DNA from: Paenibacillus massiliensis 2301065 = DSM 16942
GTDB lineage: Bacteria > Bacillota > Bacilli > Paenibacillales > Paenibacillaceae
Assembly (NCBI RefSeq): GCF_000377505.1
Contig: NZ_KB898192.1
Span: 62,001-126,000, forward strand
DNA: 64,000 bases
Reading direction: 5' to 3'
Under the pieces are notes generated by a model, which had not been told where the DNA came from, made no database searches, and saw nothing but the letters and a program-made list of their open reading frames with translations. Positions 1-8,411 of this stretch are shown one piece after another; within the stretch, counting starts at the first letter, position 1, and every line of letters starts with the position of its first letter. The translations under genes were made by a program, and so were the position numbers.

Positions 1-18
1 TTAGAGGGGTGAGCCAAT

Positions 19-411
19 ATGATGAAGCCGAATGTTCAACGCTTGTTATTCTCCGGATTAAGTCTGCTGATTCTTTCCATCGTTGCCACTGCGCTAGCTT
101 TTTACTTGGATGGCCAAAGAGGTGAAAACCTTCCGTTTTCATTGTCGCCCAATGAATCCGTATTAGTCTTTGTCATCGCTGCTTTATTTTTAGTGTATCC
201 CGTTGTATTGCTCGCATTTGCCTTACCTTTTTTCCTGCTGAAATCCTTTCAAGTCCGCTTCTCTATTCGTGCATTGATTTATCTGATGACGGGCATAGTT
301 GCCATGCTTATTCCTACAATTTTACACCGCTACGGCTATTTCTATCTTGGAATCGCCTTGCTCTTTGCGGGGTTGGATTTTCTGTGGTCAAAGCAAGGGA
401 AAACGAAATAA
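19..411 (+). CDS. Small integral membrane protein, function unknown
   Basis: A 130-residue, very hydrophobic protein with four likely membrane segments (about residues 9-28, 47-70, 82-99 and 104-122) and almost no soluble domain. A GAGGGGTGAG Shine-Dalgarno stretch lies just upstream, and either of the two leading ATG codons could be used. I recognise no family. It stands alone ahead of a phosphodiester-glycosidase-like gene with about 80 bp between them, so co-transcription is possible but unproven. The start of the window is close, so its upstream context is not visible. Confidence 0.6.
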   Translation: MMKPNVQRLLFSGLSLLILSIVATALAFYLDGQRGENLPFSLSPNESVLVFVIAALFLVYPVVLLAFALPFFLLKSFQVRFSIRALIYLMTGIVAMLIPTILHRYGYFYLGIALLFAGLDFLWSKQGKTK

Positions 412-493
412 ACAAATTCTTTAGGTTGTAATTCCTTCTCTTATTTTTCCTATGTAGATGAAAGGAAAAATAAATCTGAAAGGAAGATGCAAC

Positions 494-1216
494 ATGGCAA
501 ACTATGAATACTATACGTGGAAACTTATCCCGGCCTCATTGAGGGAGCAAAACATTATCAAAACATCGCTTAGCAACATCAAAACAGAAACGATTTTGCG
601 GCCAGTAAACAAGACTGCTTACGTTGGTATCAATGGCGGGTTTTTCGAAGCGACTGACGGATACAGTAGCCCTCCTACCGGAGGTGCTTCTATCGTTTAT
701 GTAGCCGGGGAAGAAAACCAAACGGTCACTTATAAGGGCCGAACATTGAGTAAGAATTACATGTCGAACACCTCAGTTAATGGGAACGAGATTTCCCGAA
801 AGTCTGCTGTCTTTTATCGGGATATGAACGGTAACCTAAGAGCCAGACACCTTTACATTAAAAATGTAAATGAGGTGTATCAGTATTATCCGAAGTCCAT
901 GGTGGAAATGGTTATTGGCGGGAATGACTATAATTTGGAAAGCTGGGGTGGATCCTCTATTAAAGGCGAGCTAGGATACTACCTCCCAATTAATAGAACG
1001 ATTTTAGCCTGGAAGAACAATGATGCCTATCTCATTGCCGGGCATGGCAGTGTACCATTTATGCGAGATATTATGGATGATCTCGGGCTTGATGCGGTTG
1101 ACTCTATTATGCTGGACGGATCAGGTTCTACACAAATGCAAGTAGGTAGCCCCCTTAAGAATCCAATCGATAGTGATCGCTACGTTTATAATATGATTCG
1201 TCTTAAGAATACCTAA
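494..1216 (+). CDS. Phosphodiester glycosidase (NAGPA-like) domain protein
   Basis: About 240 residues with the hallmarks of the NAGPA/DUF2233 fold: an early INGGFF motif, a GGxxxV segment, and near the C-terminus the catalytic-type stretch MLDGSGSTQM. Family members cleave phosphodiester-linked sugars or related bonds; the substrate here cannot be told. The ATG at 494 is preferred over an upstream in-frame ATG at 458 because GAAAGGAAG lies at the right distance from it. No signal peptide or membrane segment is visible, which is notable because many bacterial relatives are exported. It is followed by a rho-independent terminator. Confidence 0.7.
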   Translation: MANYEYYTWKLIPASLREQNIIKTSLSNIKTETILRPVNKTAYVGINGGFFEATDGYSSPPTGGASIVYVAGEENQTVTYKGRTLSKNYMSNTSVNGNEISRKSAVFYRDMNGNLRARHLYIKNVNEVYQYYPKSMVEMVIGGNDYNLESWGGSSIKGELGYYLPINRTILAWKNNDAYLIAGHGSVPFMRDIMDDLGLDAVDSIMLDGSGSTQMQVGSPLKNPIDSDRYVYNMIRLKNT

Positions 1217-1246
1217 ATAACTTGAAAACATAAGTTCTTTGAAATT

Positions 1247-1281
1247 GCCTAAGTGGAGCCCAATACCCACTTGGGCATTTT
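1247..1281 (+). terminator. Rho-independent terminator after the NAGPA-like gene
   Basis: GCCTAAGTGG pairs with CCACTTGGGC (10 bp, one G-U) around a 10-nt loop, followed by ATTTTCT. It lies about 30 bp after the stop codon. Confidence 0.7.
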
Positions 1282-1573
1282 CTCACTACATATAAAAAAG
1301 GGAAACGCTACAAGAGCAGTTCCCAAGTTGTATATTATTTAGATCTATACTGTTTCATTAATTTCATTAGATGTTCTAGCTATTGAAAGAAAAACATGTA
1401 TATTTGTGCTGAGATTCGTATGTGAAGCATTAGGCCTTAGTTAACTGAAACAGTAACAAGGGATTAATGAACATTAATATAGTATCTTGGAAAGGAAGCA
1501 AAAAAGACGGACTGTCAGCATTTTTGTAACGTACTTTTTCCCGATTATTACCGTTTAACCATTTAAAGGAGGA
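1282..1573. other. Intergenic stretch without a recognised gene
   Basis: AT-rich sequence between the terminator and the lipoprotein gene. I see no convincing open frame, tRNA-like fold or repeat. A promoter for the lipoprotein gene is expected near the right end but no clear hexamer pair stands out. Confidence 0.5.
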
Positions 1574-2176
1574 ATGATGAATTTGAATACATTTACACGC
1601 CGAGTGTTAGCTGTAGGGATCGTTGGCCTTATGCTTGTAACGGCCTGTGGACAAGAAGCTAACACAGATACTTCTAGCACGAATCCAGAAGCCAGCAAGC
1701 CTGCAAACCAACCACCTTCAGATCCCCATACTCAGCAAGACACCTCAAACGATCCTGATCCAGAACAGCTCATTGATCCTTCTACCAAAGCGTTTAAGGA
1801 AATTACAGAAGCTGAGTTCAAACCAGAGGTATCTATTGATTTTGAAGCGTATAAAAAGAGCTTTTTTGATGAAGAGATTATTACCAAATTAAAAGAAACA
1901 CTTGAAGCCGTTATTGCCCAGGATAAGGAGAAATTTCAGACACATTTGCAATCAGGGTACAATCTTGACTCACTATTTTTTGATGACAAAGATGCTCAAT
2001 ATATGTTTTATGATCTGGATATCCTAGAGAAATTGACAATAGACGGTCGCGAGCACATTCATGTAGGCGTTCGATATGCAAAAAAATCATCAGACGGCTC
2101 TATCTACAATACAGGAAATACCGTTTTCTTTACTAAAAACAAAGAAGGACAATGGGGGATTGCCAACATCGATTAA
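1574..2176 (+). CDS. Putative lipoprotein, function unknown
   Basis: A 200-residue protein with a lipoprotein signal: basic start, hydrophobic core, then LVTAC with the modifiable cysteine at about residue 25. A low-complexity linker rich in Asn, Ser, Pro, Asp and Thr (about residues 30-65) follows, then a compact acidic domain that I cannot place in a family. AAAGGAGG sits directly upstream; the two adjacent ATG codons are both possible starts. It is expected to be anchored on the outer face of the cytoplasmic membrane. No neighbour suggests a role. Confidence 0.7.
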   Translation: MMNLNTFTRRVLAVGIVGLMLVTACGQEANTDTSSTNPEASKPANQPPSDPHTQQDTSNDPDPEQLIDPSTKAFKEITEAEFKPEVSIDFEAYKKSFFDEEIITKLKETLEAVIAQDKEKFQTHLQSGYNLDSLFFDDKDAQYMFYDLDILEKLTIDGREHIHVGVRYAKKSSDGSIYNTGNTVFFTKNKEGQWGIANID

Positions 2177-2334
2177 ATCAGCTACAAGGTTTATGCCGTC
2201 TTTACTGTTACATGTCTAGATTACTTCCAAACTGCGCCTTCAATTAACCACCTAACAAGCGTCTAGGTCTAGCAGATGTTGTCGATAATGCCGCACGTGG
2301 CGGGCCGCTATCTCAGCCGGGGATACCTGAATGA

Positions 2335-2613
2335 TCAGGGGACGGCTTCTCCCGTTTTATCATGCGTTGTAGTTTTTAGACCAATCTCCCTTACGTCATT
2401 GTCGAACGGAACTAACTCATACAAGTCACGAACATCACAACCGATGGAATCGGCAATTGATATGGCAATTTTGAGCGGCATCACCCTCTTGTTTTCAATA
2501 AAGTCGTAAACTCGTTCCGGTTTTAAGAGCAAGTCTTTTGCCAGCCATTCCGCTGACTTTCCGGATTCCATCAATCGTTCATTCAGTAAGCAACGTCCTA
2601 GTTCAAATTTCAA
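2335..2613 (-). CDS. XRE-family helix-turn-helix regulator (Cro/CI type)
   Basis: A 92-residue protein whose residues about 5-68 form an XRE helix-turn-helix domain: NERLMESGKSAEWLAKDLLL, then a recognition-helix segment with VYDFIENKR, then IAISIADSIGCDVRDLYEL. Such proteins bind operator DNA as dimers; the target is unknown. The start is a TTG with GGGAGGT eight bases upstream. It stands alone and points away from the CRISPR array; nothing shows that it controls it. The short tail after the domain has no recognisable effector region. Confidence 0.75.
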   Translation of the reverse strand: MKFELGRCLLNERLMESGKSAEWLAKDLLLKPERVYDFIENKRVMPLKIAISIADSIGCDVRDLYELVPFDNDVREIGLKTTTHDKTGEAVP

Positions 2614-3057
2614 GAAGCGATTACCTCCCGCATAAGTTAATATTTATCCTAAGCGTTGTCCATTGTCAGTATGAATATACTTCATAAAGGGATGAAGTTC
2701 CCCGTGCGTCTGGCCAATCGGGGCTATCGTTCCCCGTTAGCGTAAGGACCTTGCTTCGTTCCAAGACTTTACTGAACGTAGAAAAAGTGAACTGTACTTG
2801 ATCATTTCCAAAGACTCTCTCATCTCGTATTGGTTGAGACTTCTTTCATTAATCAGATACTCCCCAAGGAATTCCTCCTTAACAAAGAAAGAATAGCGGC
2901 TCAATGCCTACTACTCTTTACTATTCCGACCTGATCCGTTGCTAGTTCCTAGTTCAATCTAGCATGCATCTTCCAGTGACGGACAGTAATTTAGGAAAAA
3001 CATTCCTTGTGTTGGGCTACTTTCGCCAGGGCATGGCCATGACAAAGAAAAGTACCA
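2614..3057. other. Intergenic stretch without a recognised gene
   Basis: About 440 bp between two minus-strand genes. I found no coding frame with a ribosome site and no strong inverted repeat. It may hold the promoter of the XRE gene at its left end. Confidence 0.45.
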
Positions 3058-3546
3058 CTATGGGTGCTTTTTCTTACTCTCTTTAATTGCAATAACCGCA
3101 ATTACCAATATAAGTAACGCCACTGTACTTAGGATTATAAAGAAAAAATAAACACTCTGGTTCAAAAAAGTAAACACAATCACAATTAAACCAAGAACGG
3201 AAATCAGCTTATAAAACATTTTACCAATGTTCGATAATTCTGTATCATGATCAAAATAATTCTTACCCGAAACAACAAGTATTGAGAGAGCAAAAAAGAT
3301 TAAGTTTATCAATGTAACCAGGCTTACTAAAGTAGTGAACAAATACAATTTAGGATCCGTAAATATAAAATCAATTAAATACTCGCGTGAATACCAGCGG
3401 CTTCTTCTAGGTGGAGGGATAACAGTACTAAGGTAGTATGTAAGCCCGCTAAGAAACAATGTAATAAAGAACTTTATAACATAGCCTTTTTTTTGAGTAA
3501 TGAAATGAAAGTATTTTATAATGTAGCCTTTAATTGATTCGACCAA
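3058..3546 (-). CDS. Four-TM membrane protein, function unknown
   Basis: A 162-residue protein with four hydrophobic segments (about residues 22-42, 69-92, 112-127 and 131-151) and short polar loops, including a PPPRRSRW segment after the first. The C-terminus is Lys-rich. The assigned start is a TTG whose AGGAG-like site is rather far, so the true start may differ. Base composition is AT-rich relative to the core genes further on, compatible with acquired DNA near the CRISPR locus. No family recognised. Confidence 0.55.
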   Translation of the reverse strand: MVESIKGYIIKYFHFITQKKGYVIKFFITLFLSGLTYYLSTVIPPPRRSRWYSREYLIDFIFTDPKLYLFTTLVSLVTLINLIFFALSILVVSGKNYFDHDTELSNIGKMFYKLISVLGLIVIVFTFLNQSVYFFFIILSTVALLILVIAVIAIKESKKKHP

Positions 3547-3780
3547 AAGTATTCCACGCTCCTACATCGTTTCCGTCTTATATTAGGACGTTATCAACAT
3601 CTTACTCCCTTTGGATAATTCGGTCTACTACAGAATAGCCTGCCTGCCCATCCTCTCTATACGTACCCTTTGCTTTTCTCTGGCTGTTTTTATCTGAGTT
3701 CCGGCTTCCGTTTATGTCTTCTTGCCATGGCGACGCTCACCCCTTGGCTAGTGATCATATTTTGCCCCCCACTACTAGAA
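3547..3780. other. Intergenic stretch before the CRISPR leader
   Basis: Region where cas2 would usually end in a type I-C locus. Reading both strands I see no Cas2, Cas1 or Cas4-like frame, nor an obvious remnant. Confidence 0.45.
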
Positions 3781-4018
3781 CTCAACTTATAGTCAATATC
3801 GCAGCCCTTGGATCACTCCAAGCAAGTAACCACTTCGGTGCGAACCCCAAGCTCACATGAAATCCCTGGGGGATTCGCACCTCAGATTTTGTCGAAAACG
3901 AGTCGAATGTGAATGAATTGTGAACACGACTGTGTTTTAAATCGTCTAAATGCCTCCAATGTAATGGATATACGGTATAATAGATTCTGGATACATCGTG
4001 TTTACGCTGTTTTCCGCT
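3781..4018 (+). promoter_or_regulatory. CRISPR leader
   Basis: The roughly 240 bp upstream of the first repeat. It contains an inverted repeat at 3838-3880 (GTGCGAACCCC paired with GGGGGATTCGCAC), a structure of the kind found in leaders of type I-C loci, and a TATAAT at 3976-3981 that could serve as a -10 element, though no good -35 is visible. The leader is placed here because the degenerate repeat lies at the opposite end of the array. Confidence 0.55.
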
Positions 4019-5123
4019 GTCGCACTCTACATGAGTGCGTGGATTGAAATTTATTTTAGTATACATAATATCTAATGAAATGCCTGTCGCACTCTACATG
4101 AGTGCGTGGATTGAAATTTTCAAGATGATGCAACATTTAAGCTCAATTATAAGTCGCACTCTACATGAGTGCGTGGATTGAAATTACCTCAATATGGAAT
4201 AAATAATATTAAAGTAGATTGTCGCACTCTACATGAGTGCGTGGATTGAAATTCCTAACCTAGAAAAAGCTAGTTCTGGAATGTTAAAGTCGCACTCTAC
4301 ATGAGTGCGTGGATTGAAATTATGCTTTGGTTACGCAATTAGCAGGAAGAAGCTTGTCGCACTCTACATGAGTGCGTGGATTGAAATTGATCGGCAACGG
4401 GGCCAGAATCAAGAGCAGTAACGTCGCACTCTACATGAGTGCGTGGATTGAAATCAGCTATGGGGCAGGAGCTTGTCAACCGTTCGCCTGTCGCACTCTA
4501 CATGAGTGCGTGGATTGAAATCTTCCATGTCGAAAGCTCCCTTCATAAATTAGTTGTCGCACTCTACATGAGTGCGTGGATTGAAATACGGATAGCTCTT
4601 CGGGTCGTCGCGATCCACCATGGTCGCACTCTACATGAGTGCGTGGATTGAAATTGAGCGACTGCGCTCCCAAGACTCTCCAGTAACGGGTCGCACTCTA
4701 CATGAGTGCGTGGATTGAAATACGGATAGCTCTTCGGGTCGTCGCGATCCACCATGGTCGCACTCTACATGAGTGCGTGGATTGAAATTGAGCGGCTGCG
4801 CTCCCAAGACTCTCCAGTAACGGGTCGCACTCTACATGAGTGCGTGGATTGAAATTCCACTAGTGGAGAAAAGCCAGATTACATTCCTGAGTCGCACTCT
4901 ACATGAGTGCGTGGATTGAAATATTGATGTAATTGATACGGAGACTTACGAATCAAGGTCGCACTCTACATGAGTGCGTGGATTGAAATCCGGTTGCATT
5001 CGTATTACCTTTGGGCGCTCCCCTGTCGCACTCTACATGAGTGCGTGGATTGAAATCCGAGTGACCGCTACCCTGAGACTGCTCAGCACATGTCGCACTC
5101 TTCATGAGCGCGTGGTTCAATAT
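4019..5123 (+). CRISPR. CRISPR array, type I-C-like repeat, 17 repeats and 16 spacers
   Basis: A 32-nt repeat beginning GTCGCACTCTACATGAGTGC and ending GTGGATTGAAAT occurs at 4019, 4086, 4153, 4221, 4289, 4356, 4423, 4490, 4556, 4623, 4690, 4757, 4824, 4891, 4958, 5025 and 5092. Spacers are 34-36 nt. The repeat matches the subtype I-C style (GTCGC start, ATTGAAAT end that becomes the crRNA 5' handle), so transcription should run left to right. The last copy at 5092-5123 is degenerate (changes at positions 11 and 18 and throughout the last eight bases), marking the distal end. No cas gene lies within the window on either side, so this array must rely on Cas proteins encoded elsewhere, or be inactive. 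Confidence 0.97.
4588..4855 (+). repeat. Tandem duplication of two spacer-repeat units inside the array
   Basis: The block 4588-4721 (spacer, repeat, spacer, repeat; 134 bp) is repeated immediately as 4722-4855. The first spacer is identical in both copies. The second differs at one base: A at 4661 versus G at 4795. Confidence 0.95.
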
Positions 5124-5194
5124 CTCCTTTTACGTGGAAACAGATGACGAGACGATAACCGCAATCTTGGTATAGAAAGAACTTACACGCGCCG

Positions 5195-5330
5195 ATGCAG
5201 CGGAGGGTCGGAGGATTTCTGGAGAAACGGAGTGGTCGCCTTTCAAGCCCGATTTCGACTACGCTGACTTTGATCCATTCAGGAAATCGGGCTTGAACAG
5301 CGATCGAAAGAAACCTCCGAGCCCGTAGCG
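5195..5330. repeat. Nested hairpin element, identity unknown
   Basis: Three helices nest around one axis. Inner: 15 bp perfect, 5242-5256 with 5283-5297 (TTCAAGCCCGATTTC and its complement). Middle: GGTCGC 5234-5239 with GCGATC 5300-5305. Outer: 5208-5220 with 5309-5320 (TCGGAGGATTTCT against AGAAACCTCCGA, one bulged base). No open frame and no T-tract follows. It could be a structured RNA, a dispersed palindromic element or a protein-binding site. Confidence 0.6.
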
Positions 5331-5400
5331 ATTCCCTCAGAGAACAAAGTCATTTAACAAAATCATTTAGGTAGCCTATCTCTTTTAAAGCAACAGACGC

Positions 5401-5430
5401 TTTACCAACCCCCTCCGTTCGTGGTATTCT
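5401..5430 (+). promoter_or_regulatory. Possible promoter of the proBA leader
   Basis: TTTACC (5401-5406) and TATTCT (5425-5430), 18 bp apart, are weak matches to the -35 and -10 hexamers and lie just before the start of the T-box leader. Confidence 0.3.
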
Positions 5431-5439
5431 GTTACCAAA

Positions 5440-5677
5440 TAACTTGAAACGCTTTGACGGGACCAGTAAGAGTACATGCGGTGCTCAGAGAGTAAATTCC
5501 ACAGGCTGAGAGAATTTACCATCCGTATCCTCCGAACCCTACCCCCGAGCGGCCTGCACAGCAGGACGTTACCTGACGTTACAGGCAGAGTCGGATGATA
5601 TTCATCATCAATAAAGGTGGTACCGCGGAAGCTAGAACTTTCGTCCTTTGCATTGGCAAAGGATGAAAGTTTTTTTG
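5440..5677 (+). ncRNA. T-box riboswitch, proline specific (CCU specifier)
   Basis: The conserved antiterminator sequence AGGTGGTACCGCGG is at 5615-5628. It is followed by a terminator hairpin (ACTTTCGTCCTTTG 5637-5650 with CAAAGGATGAAAGT 5657-5670) and seven Ts. Upstream stem I has the usual AGAGAGTAAA region, and its specifier context CCGAACCCTAC places the proline codon CCT at 5538-5540 followed by A. Uncharged tRNA-Pro should stabilise the antiterminator and switch on the downstream proline genes. This agrees with proB following directly. Confidence 0.9.
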
Positions 5678-5759
5678 TGTTATGCCCACTTTCGTATGTA
5701 CTCCCTGCCTCAGTGGAACAGTATACAACATTTCAGTAAGCTAGAAGGAAGTGGTTACA

Positions 5760-6860
5760 ATGTCTTCGCGCGTAGTGGTCAAAATTGGTAGCAGTTCCTT
5801 GACAGAACCAGAGGGTGGCTTGAATCGCGCTGCAGTCGAATTTTTTGCGGCAGAAATAACGCAGCTGCGCTCGGCTGGGCATGAGGTGCTCCTCGTCACA
5901 TCCGGGGCGGTCGCAGCAGGTTTTCGGGAGATCGGCTATCCGACCCGTCCCAAGCAATTGCACGAGAAGCAAGCAGCAGCGGCTGTCGGTCAGGCATTAT
6001 TAATGCAGTGCTATCAGCAAGCCTTCAGTAGACATGACATCACCACTGCCCAAATTCTGTTGACCCGAAGTGATTTTCTCATTCGCAAACGGATGAACAA
6101 TGCCGGCTTGACTGTCGAAGAGCTGCTGCGGCAGCAAGTGGTCCCTATTTTCAATGAAAATGATACCGTCTCTGTCGATGAACTGAAATTCGGGGATAAT
6201 GACATGCTGTCCTCGCTGGTCGCCAATCTGGTCAAAGCCGCTCACCTGGTCATCATTACGGATACCGACGGACTGTACAGTGCAGACCCCCACAAAAATC
6301 CAAATGCTGTCAAATATGAGCGGATCGGTGAAATTACAGCTGAAATTCACGCACTCGGCGGTGACTCAGGTTCATCTGTAGGTACAGGTGGCATGCGTTC
6401 CAAGATCGAAGCGGCCAAGGTGGCCACGCGCGGAGGTGTTCCCGTCTTCGTAGGCCGGGTAAAGGAGTCAGGTGATCTCATGCAGGCTGTCATGGGCAGC
6501 GGCAAGGGAACTTATTTTGATACGACACTCTCCTCCCTTCCAATGAAGAAGCAATGGCTGGGCTTCATGTCTACACCGCTCGGCTCCGTGCATGTGGATG
6601 CTGGGGCCGAGAAGGCGCTGGTATATGGCGGTCATAGCCTGCTTCCAGTCGGGGTAGTCCGGGTAGATGGTACCTTCCATGCGGGTGATGTGGTGGAGGT
6701 CGTTGGGCCGGAGGGCAAGATTCTGGGACGCGGCATTGTCAATTACGATGATAGCCAGCTGAGCAGTATCGCAGGTCTCCCCAGCGGGGAGATCGTGAGC
6801 AAGCTCGGCTCCATCCACCGCCTGGAGGTCATCCATCGGGATGAGTGGATTACATTATAG
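5760..6860 (+). CDS. proB: Glutamate 5-kinase
   Basis: Phosphorylates L-glutamate to gamma-glutamyl phosphate, the first step of proline synthesis in the cytoplasm. About 366 residues: an amino-acid kinase domain (VVVKIGSSSLT at the N-terminus, NENDTVSVDELKFGDND in the middle, GTGGMRSKIEAA later) followed by a C-terminal PUA domain from about residue 275, the usual full-length architecture. The ATG at 5760 is chosen because AGAAGGAA lies eight to nine bases before it; an in-frame GTG at 5751 is too close to that site. It follows a proline T-box and precedes proA, so expression should rise when tRNA-Pro is uncharged. Confidence 0.95.
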   Translation: MSSRVVVKIGSSSLTEPEGGLNRAAVEFFAAEITQLRSAGHEVLLVTSGAVAAGFREIGYPTRPKQLHEKQAAAAVGQALLMQCYQQAFSRHDITTAQILLTRSDFLIRKRMNNAGLTVEELLRQQVVPIFNENDTVSVDELKFGDNDMLSSLVANLVKAAHLVIITDTDGLYSADPHKNPNAVKYERIGEITAEIHALGGDSGSSVGTGGMRSKIEAAKVATRGGVPVFVGRVKESGDLMQAVMGSGKGTYFDTTLSSLPMKKQWLGFMSTPLGSVHVDAGAEKALVYGGHSLLPVGVVRVDGTFHAGDVVEVVGPEGKILGRGIVNYDDSQLSSIAGLPSGEIVSKLGSIHRLEVIHRDEWITL

Positions 6861-6922
6861 AATGAAGTATGGATTAGGTCGCAATGGCCTGCTAATTATA
6901 CAAATATAAGGAGGATTACAAG

Positions 6923-8200
6923 ATGACCGATGTATTAGGCAGTGAAGTTACCAAGAGTGAAGTATTGCACAAATCGCGGCTGGCAAAAAGCACTACAGCG
7001 ACCTTGAACCTGTTGACAACAGAGCAGAAAAATCAGGCTCTATTAGCTATGGCAGACGCACTTGTGCGGGAGCATGAGGTGCTGATTGTCGCCAACCAGG
7101 AAGATCTGGAGCGCGGACGCCAGAATGGCACCTCAGAGTCCCTTCTCGACCGTCTTAAGCTGACGGAGAGCCGGATCGAGGGCATCGCAGAAGGGCTGAG
7201 ACAGATTGCGGCATTGCCAGATCCTGTAGGGGAAGCAATGGATGAGTTCGAGCGTCCGAACGGCCTGCATATTCGCAAAATCCGCGTACCACTCGGGGTC
7301 ATCGGCATCATCTATGAAGCCCGTCCGAATGTAACGGTGGATGCTGCCGGATTATGTCTGAAGACCGGTAACGCTGTCGTCTTGCGTGGTGGCTCCTCCG
7401 CTCTATCCTCCAACCGGAAGATTGTTGAGATTATGCATACGGCACTTGCCTCGACGGCTGTTCCGCCTGAGGCTTTACAGCTTATCGAGGACCCTAACCG
7501 CTCCTCGGTTGATGAGATGCTCAAGCTGACAGGCGTGCTGGATGTCATTATCCCGCGCGGGGGCAAAGCACTGATTGATAATGTCGTGCAAAATTCCAAG
7601 GTACCTGCAATCGAGACTGGTGCTGGCGTCTGCCACACGTATCTGGATGCCACGGCTCCTGTTGAGCTGGCTGCCAGCATTGCCTTGAACGCGAAGGTAC
7701 AGCGCCCATCCGTATGCAACTCCATGGAGACACTGCTGGTGCACCGTGACTATGCTGCATCTCACCTCGGAGCGCTAGCACAACAGTTCGTCGATGCGGG
7801 TGTAGAATTGCGCGGCTGTGAACAGACAAGACAGTTTGTCCCGAATGCCCGTACAGCTACCGATGAGGATTACGCTACCGAGTATAACGATTATATTTTG
7901 AATGTGAAGGTTGTCTCTTCATTAGATGAGGCACTAGAGCATATCGCACGATTCGGTACCATGCACTCCGAATGTATAGTTACTGCGGATACGGCGATGG
8001 CGGAGCGCTTCCTGCAAGAGGTAGATGCTGCTGCGGTCTATCATAATGCTTCTACTCGTTTCACCGATGGCTTTGAATTCGGATTCGGTGCCGAGATAGG
8101 CATCAGTACACAGAAGCTGCATGCACGCGGACCTATGGGACTGCCAGCGTTGACATCAACCAAATTCATTGTTCATGGCAACGGGCAAATTCGCGAATAA
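6923..8200 (+). CDS. proA: Gamma-glutamyl phosphate reductase
   Basis: NADPH-dependent reduction of gamma-glutamyl phosphate to glutamate 5-semialdehyde, the second proline step. At 425 residues it has normal length. Recognisable segments include the IGIIYEARPNVTVDAAGLCL stretch, VVLRGGSSA, the catalytic-cysteine region VQRPSVCNSMETLL, and the C-terminal FGFGAEIGISTQKLHARGPM motif. AAGGAGG lies about ten bases upstream of the ATG. The 62 bp gap from proB has no terminator, so the two are expected to be one transcript under the T-box. Confidence 0.96.
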   Translation: MTDVLGSEVTKSEVLHKSRLAKSTTATLNLLTTEQKNQALLAMADALVREHEVLIVANQEDLERGRQNGTSESLLDRLKLTESRIEGIAEGLRQIAALPDPVGEAMDEFERPNGLHIRKIRVPLGVIGIIYEARPNVTVDAAGLCLKTGNAVVLRGGSSALSSNRKIVEIMHTALASTAVPPEALQLIEDPNRSSVDEMLKLTGVLDVIIPRGGKALIDNVVQNSKVPAIETGAGVCHTYLDATAPVELAASIALNAKVQRPSVCNSMETLLVHRDYAASHLGALAQQFVDAGVELRGCEQTRQFVPNARTATDEDYATEYNDYILNVKVVSSLDEALEHIARFGTMHSECIVTADTAMAERFLQEVDAAAVYHNASTRFTDGFEFGFGAEIGISTQKLHARGPMGLPALTSTKFIVHGNGQIRE

Positions 8201-8411
8201 CAAGTACGAAGAATAGATGCTGCATGTTTCATATGTGCGGCCTCGATCTCCGTCATACAGCTTTTCACGATAGTAAGTGAAGATCAGTTGCCGAATTTGT
8301 TCTCTGGACCTGATTCCATTCTCCTATTGGACTGTACTATTGCATGGATAGCCATTACAATCGAAGGATGCAGCACTATTTTCAAAATTTAGGCAGGGGG
8401 TACCACCAATC

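Noticed and set aside
2276..2509. Plus-strand frame opposite the XRE gene
   Set aside because: Antisense shadow without ribosome site; the minus-strand XRE domain is clear.
4439..4755. Open frames within the CRISPR array on both strands
   Set aside because: They repeat the translation of the CRISPR repeat (MSAWIEI, FNPRTHVECD) and are artefacts of the array.
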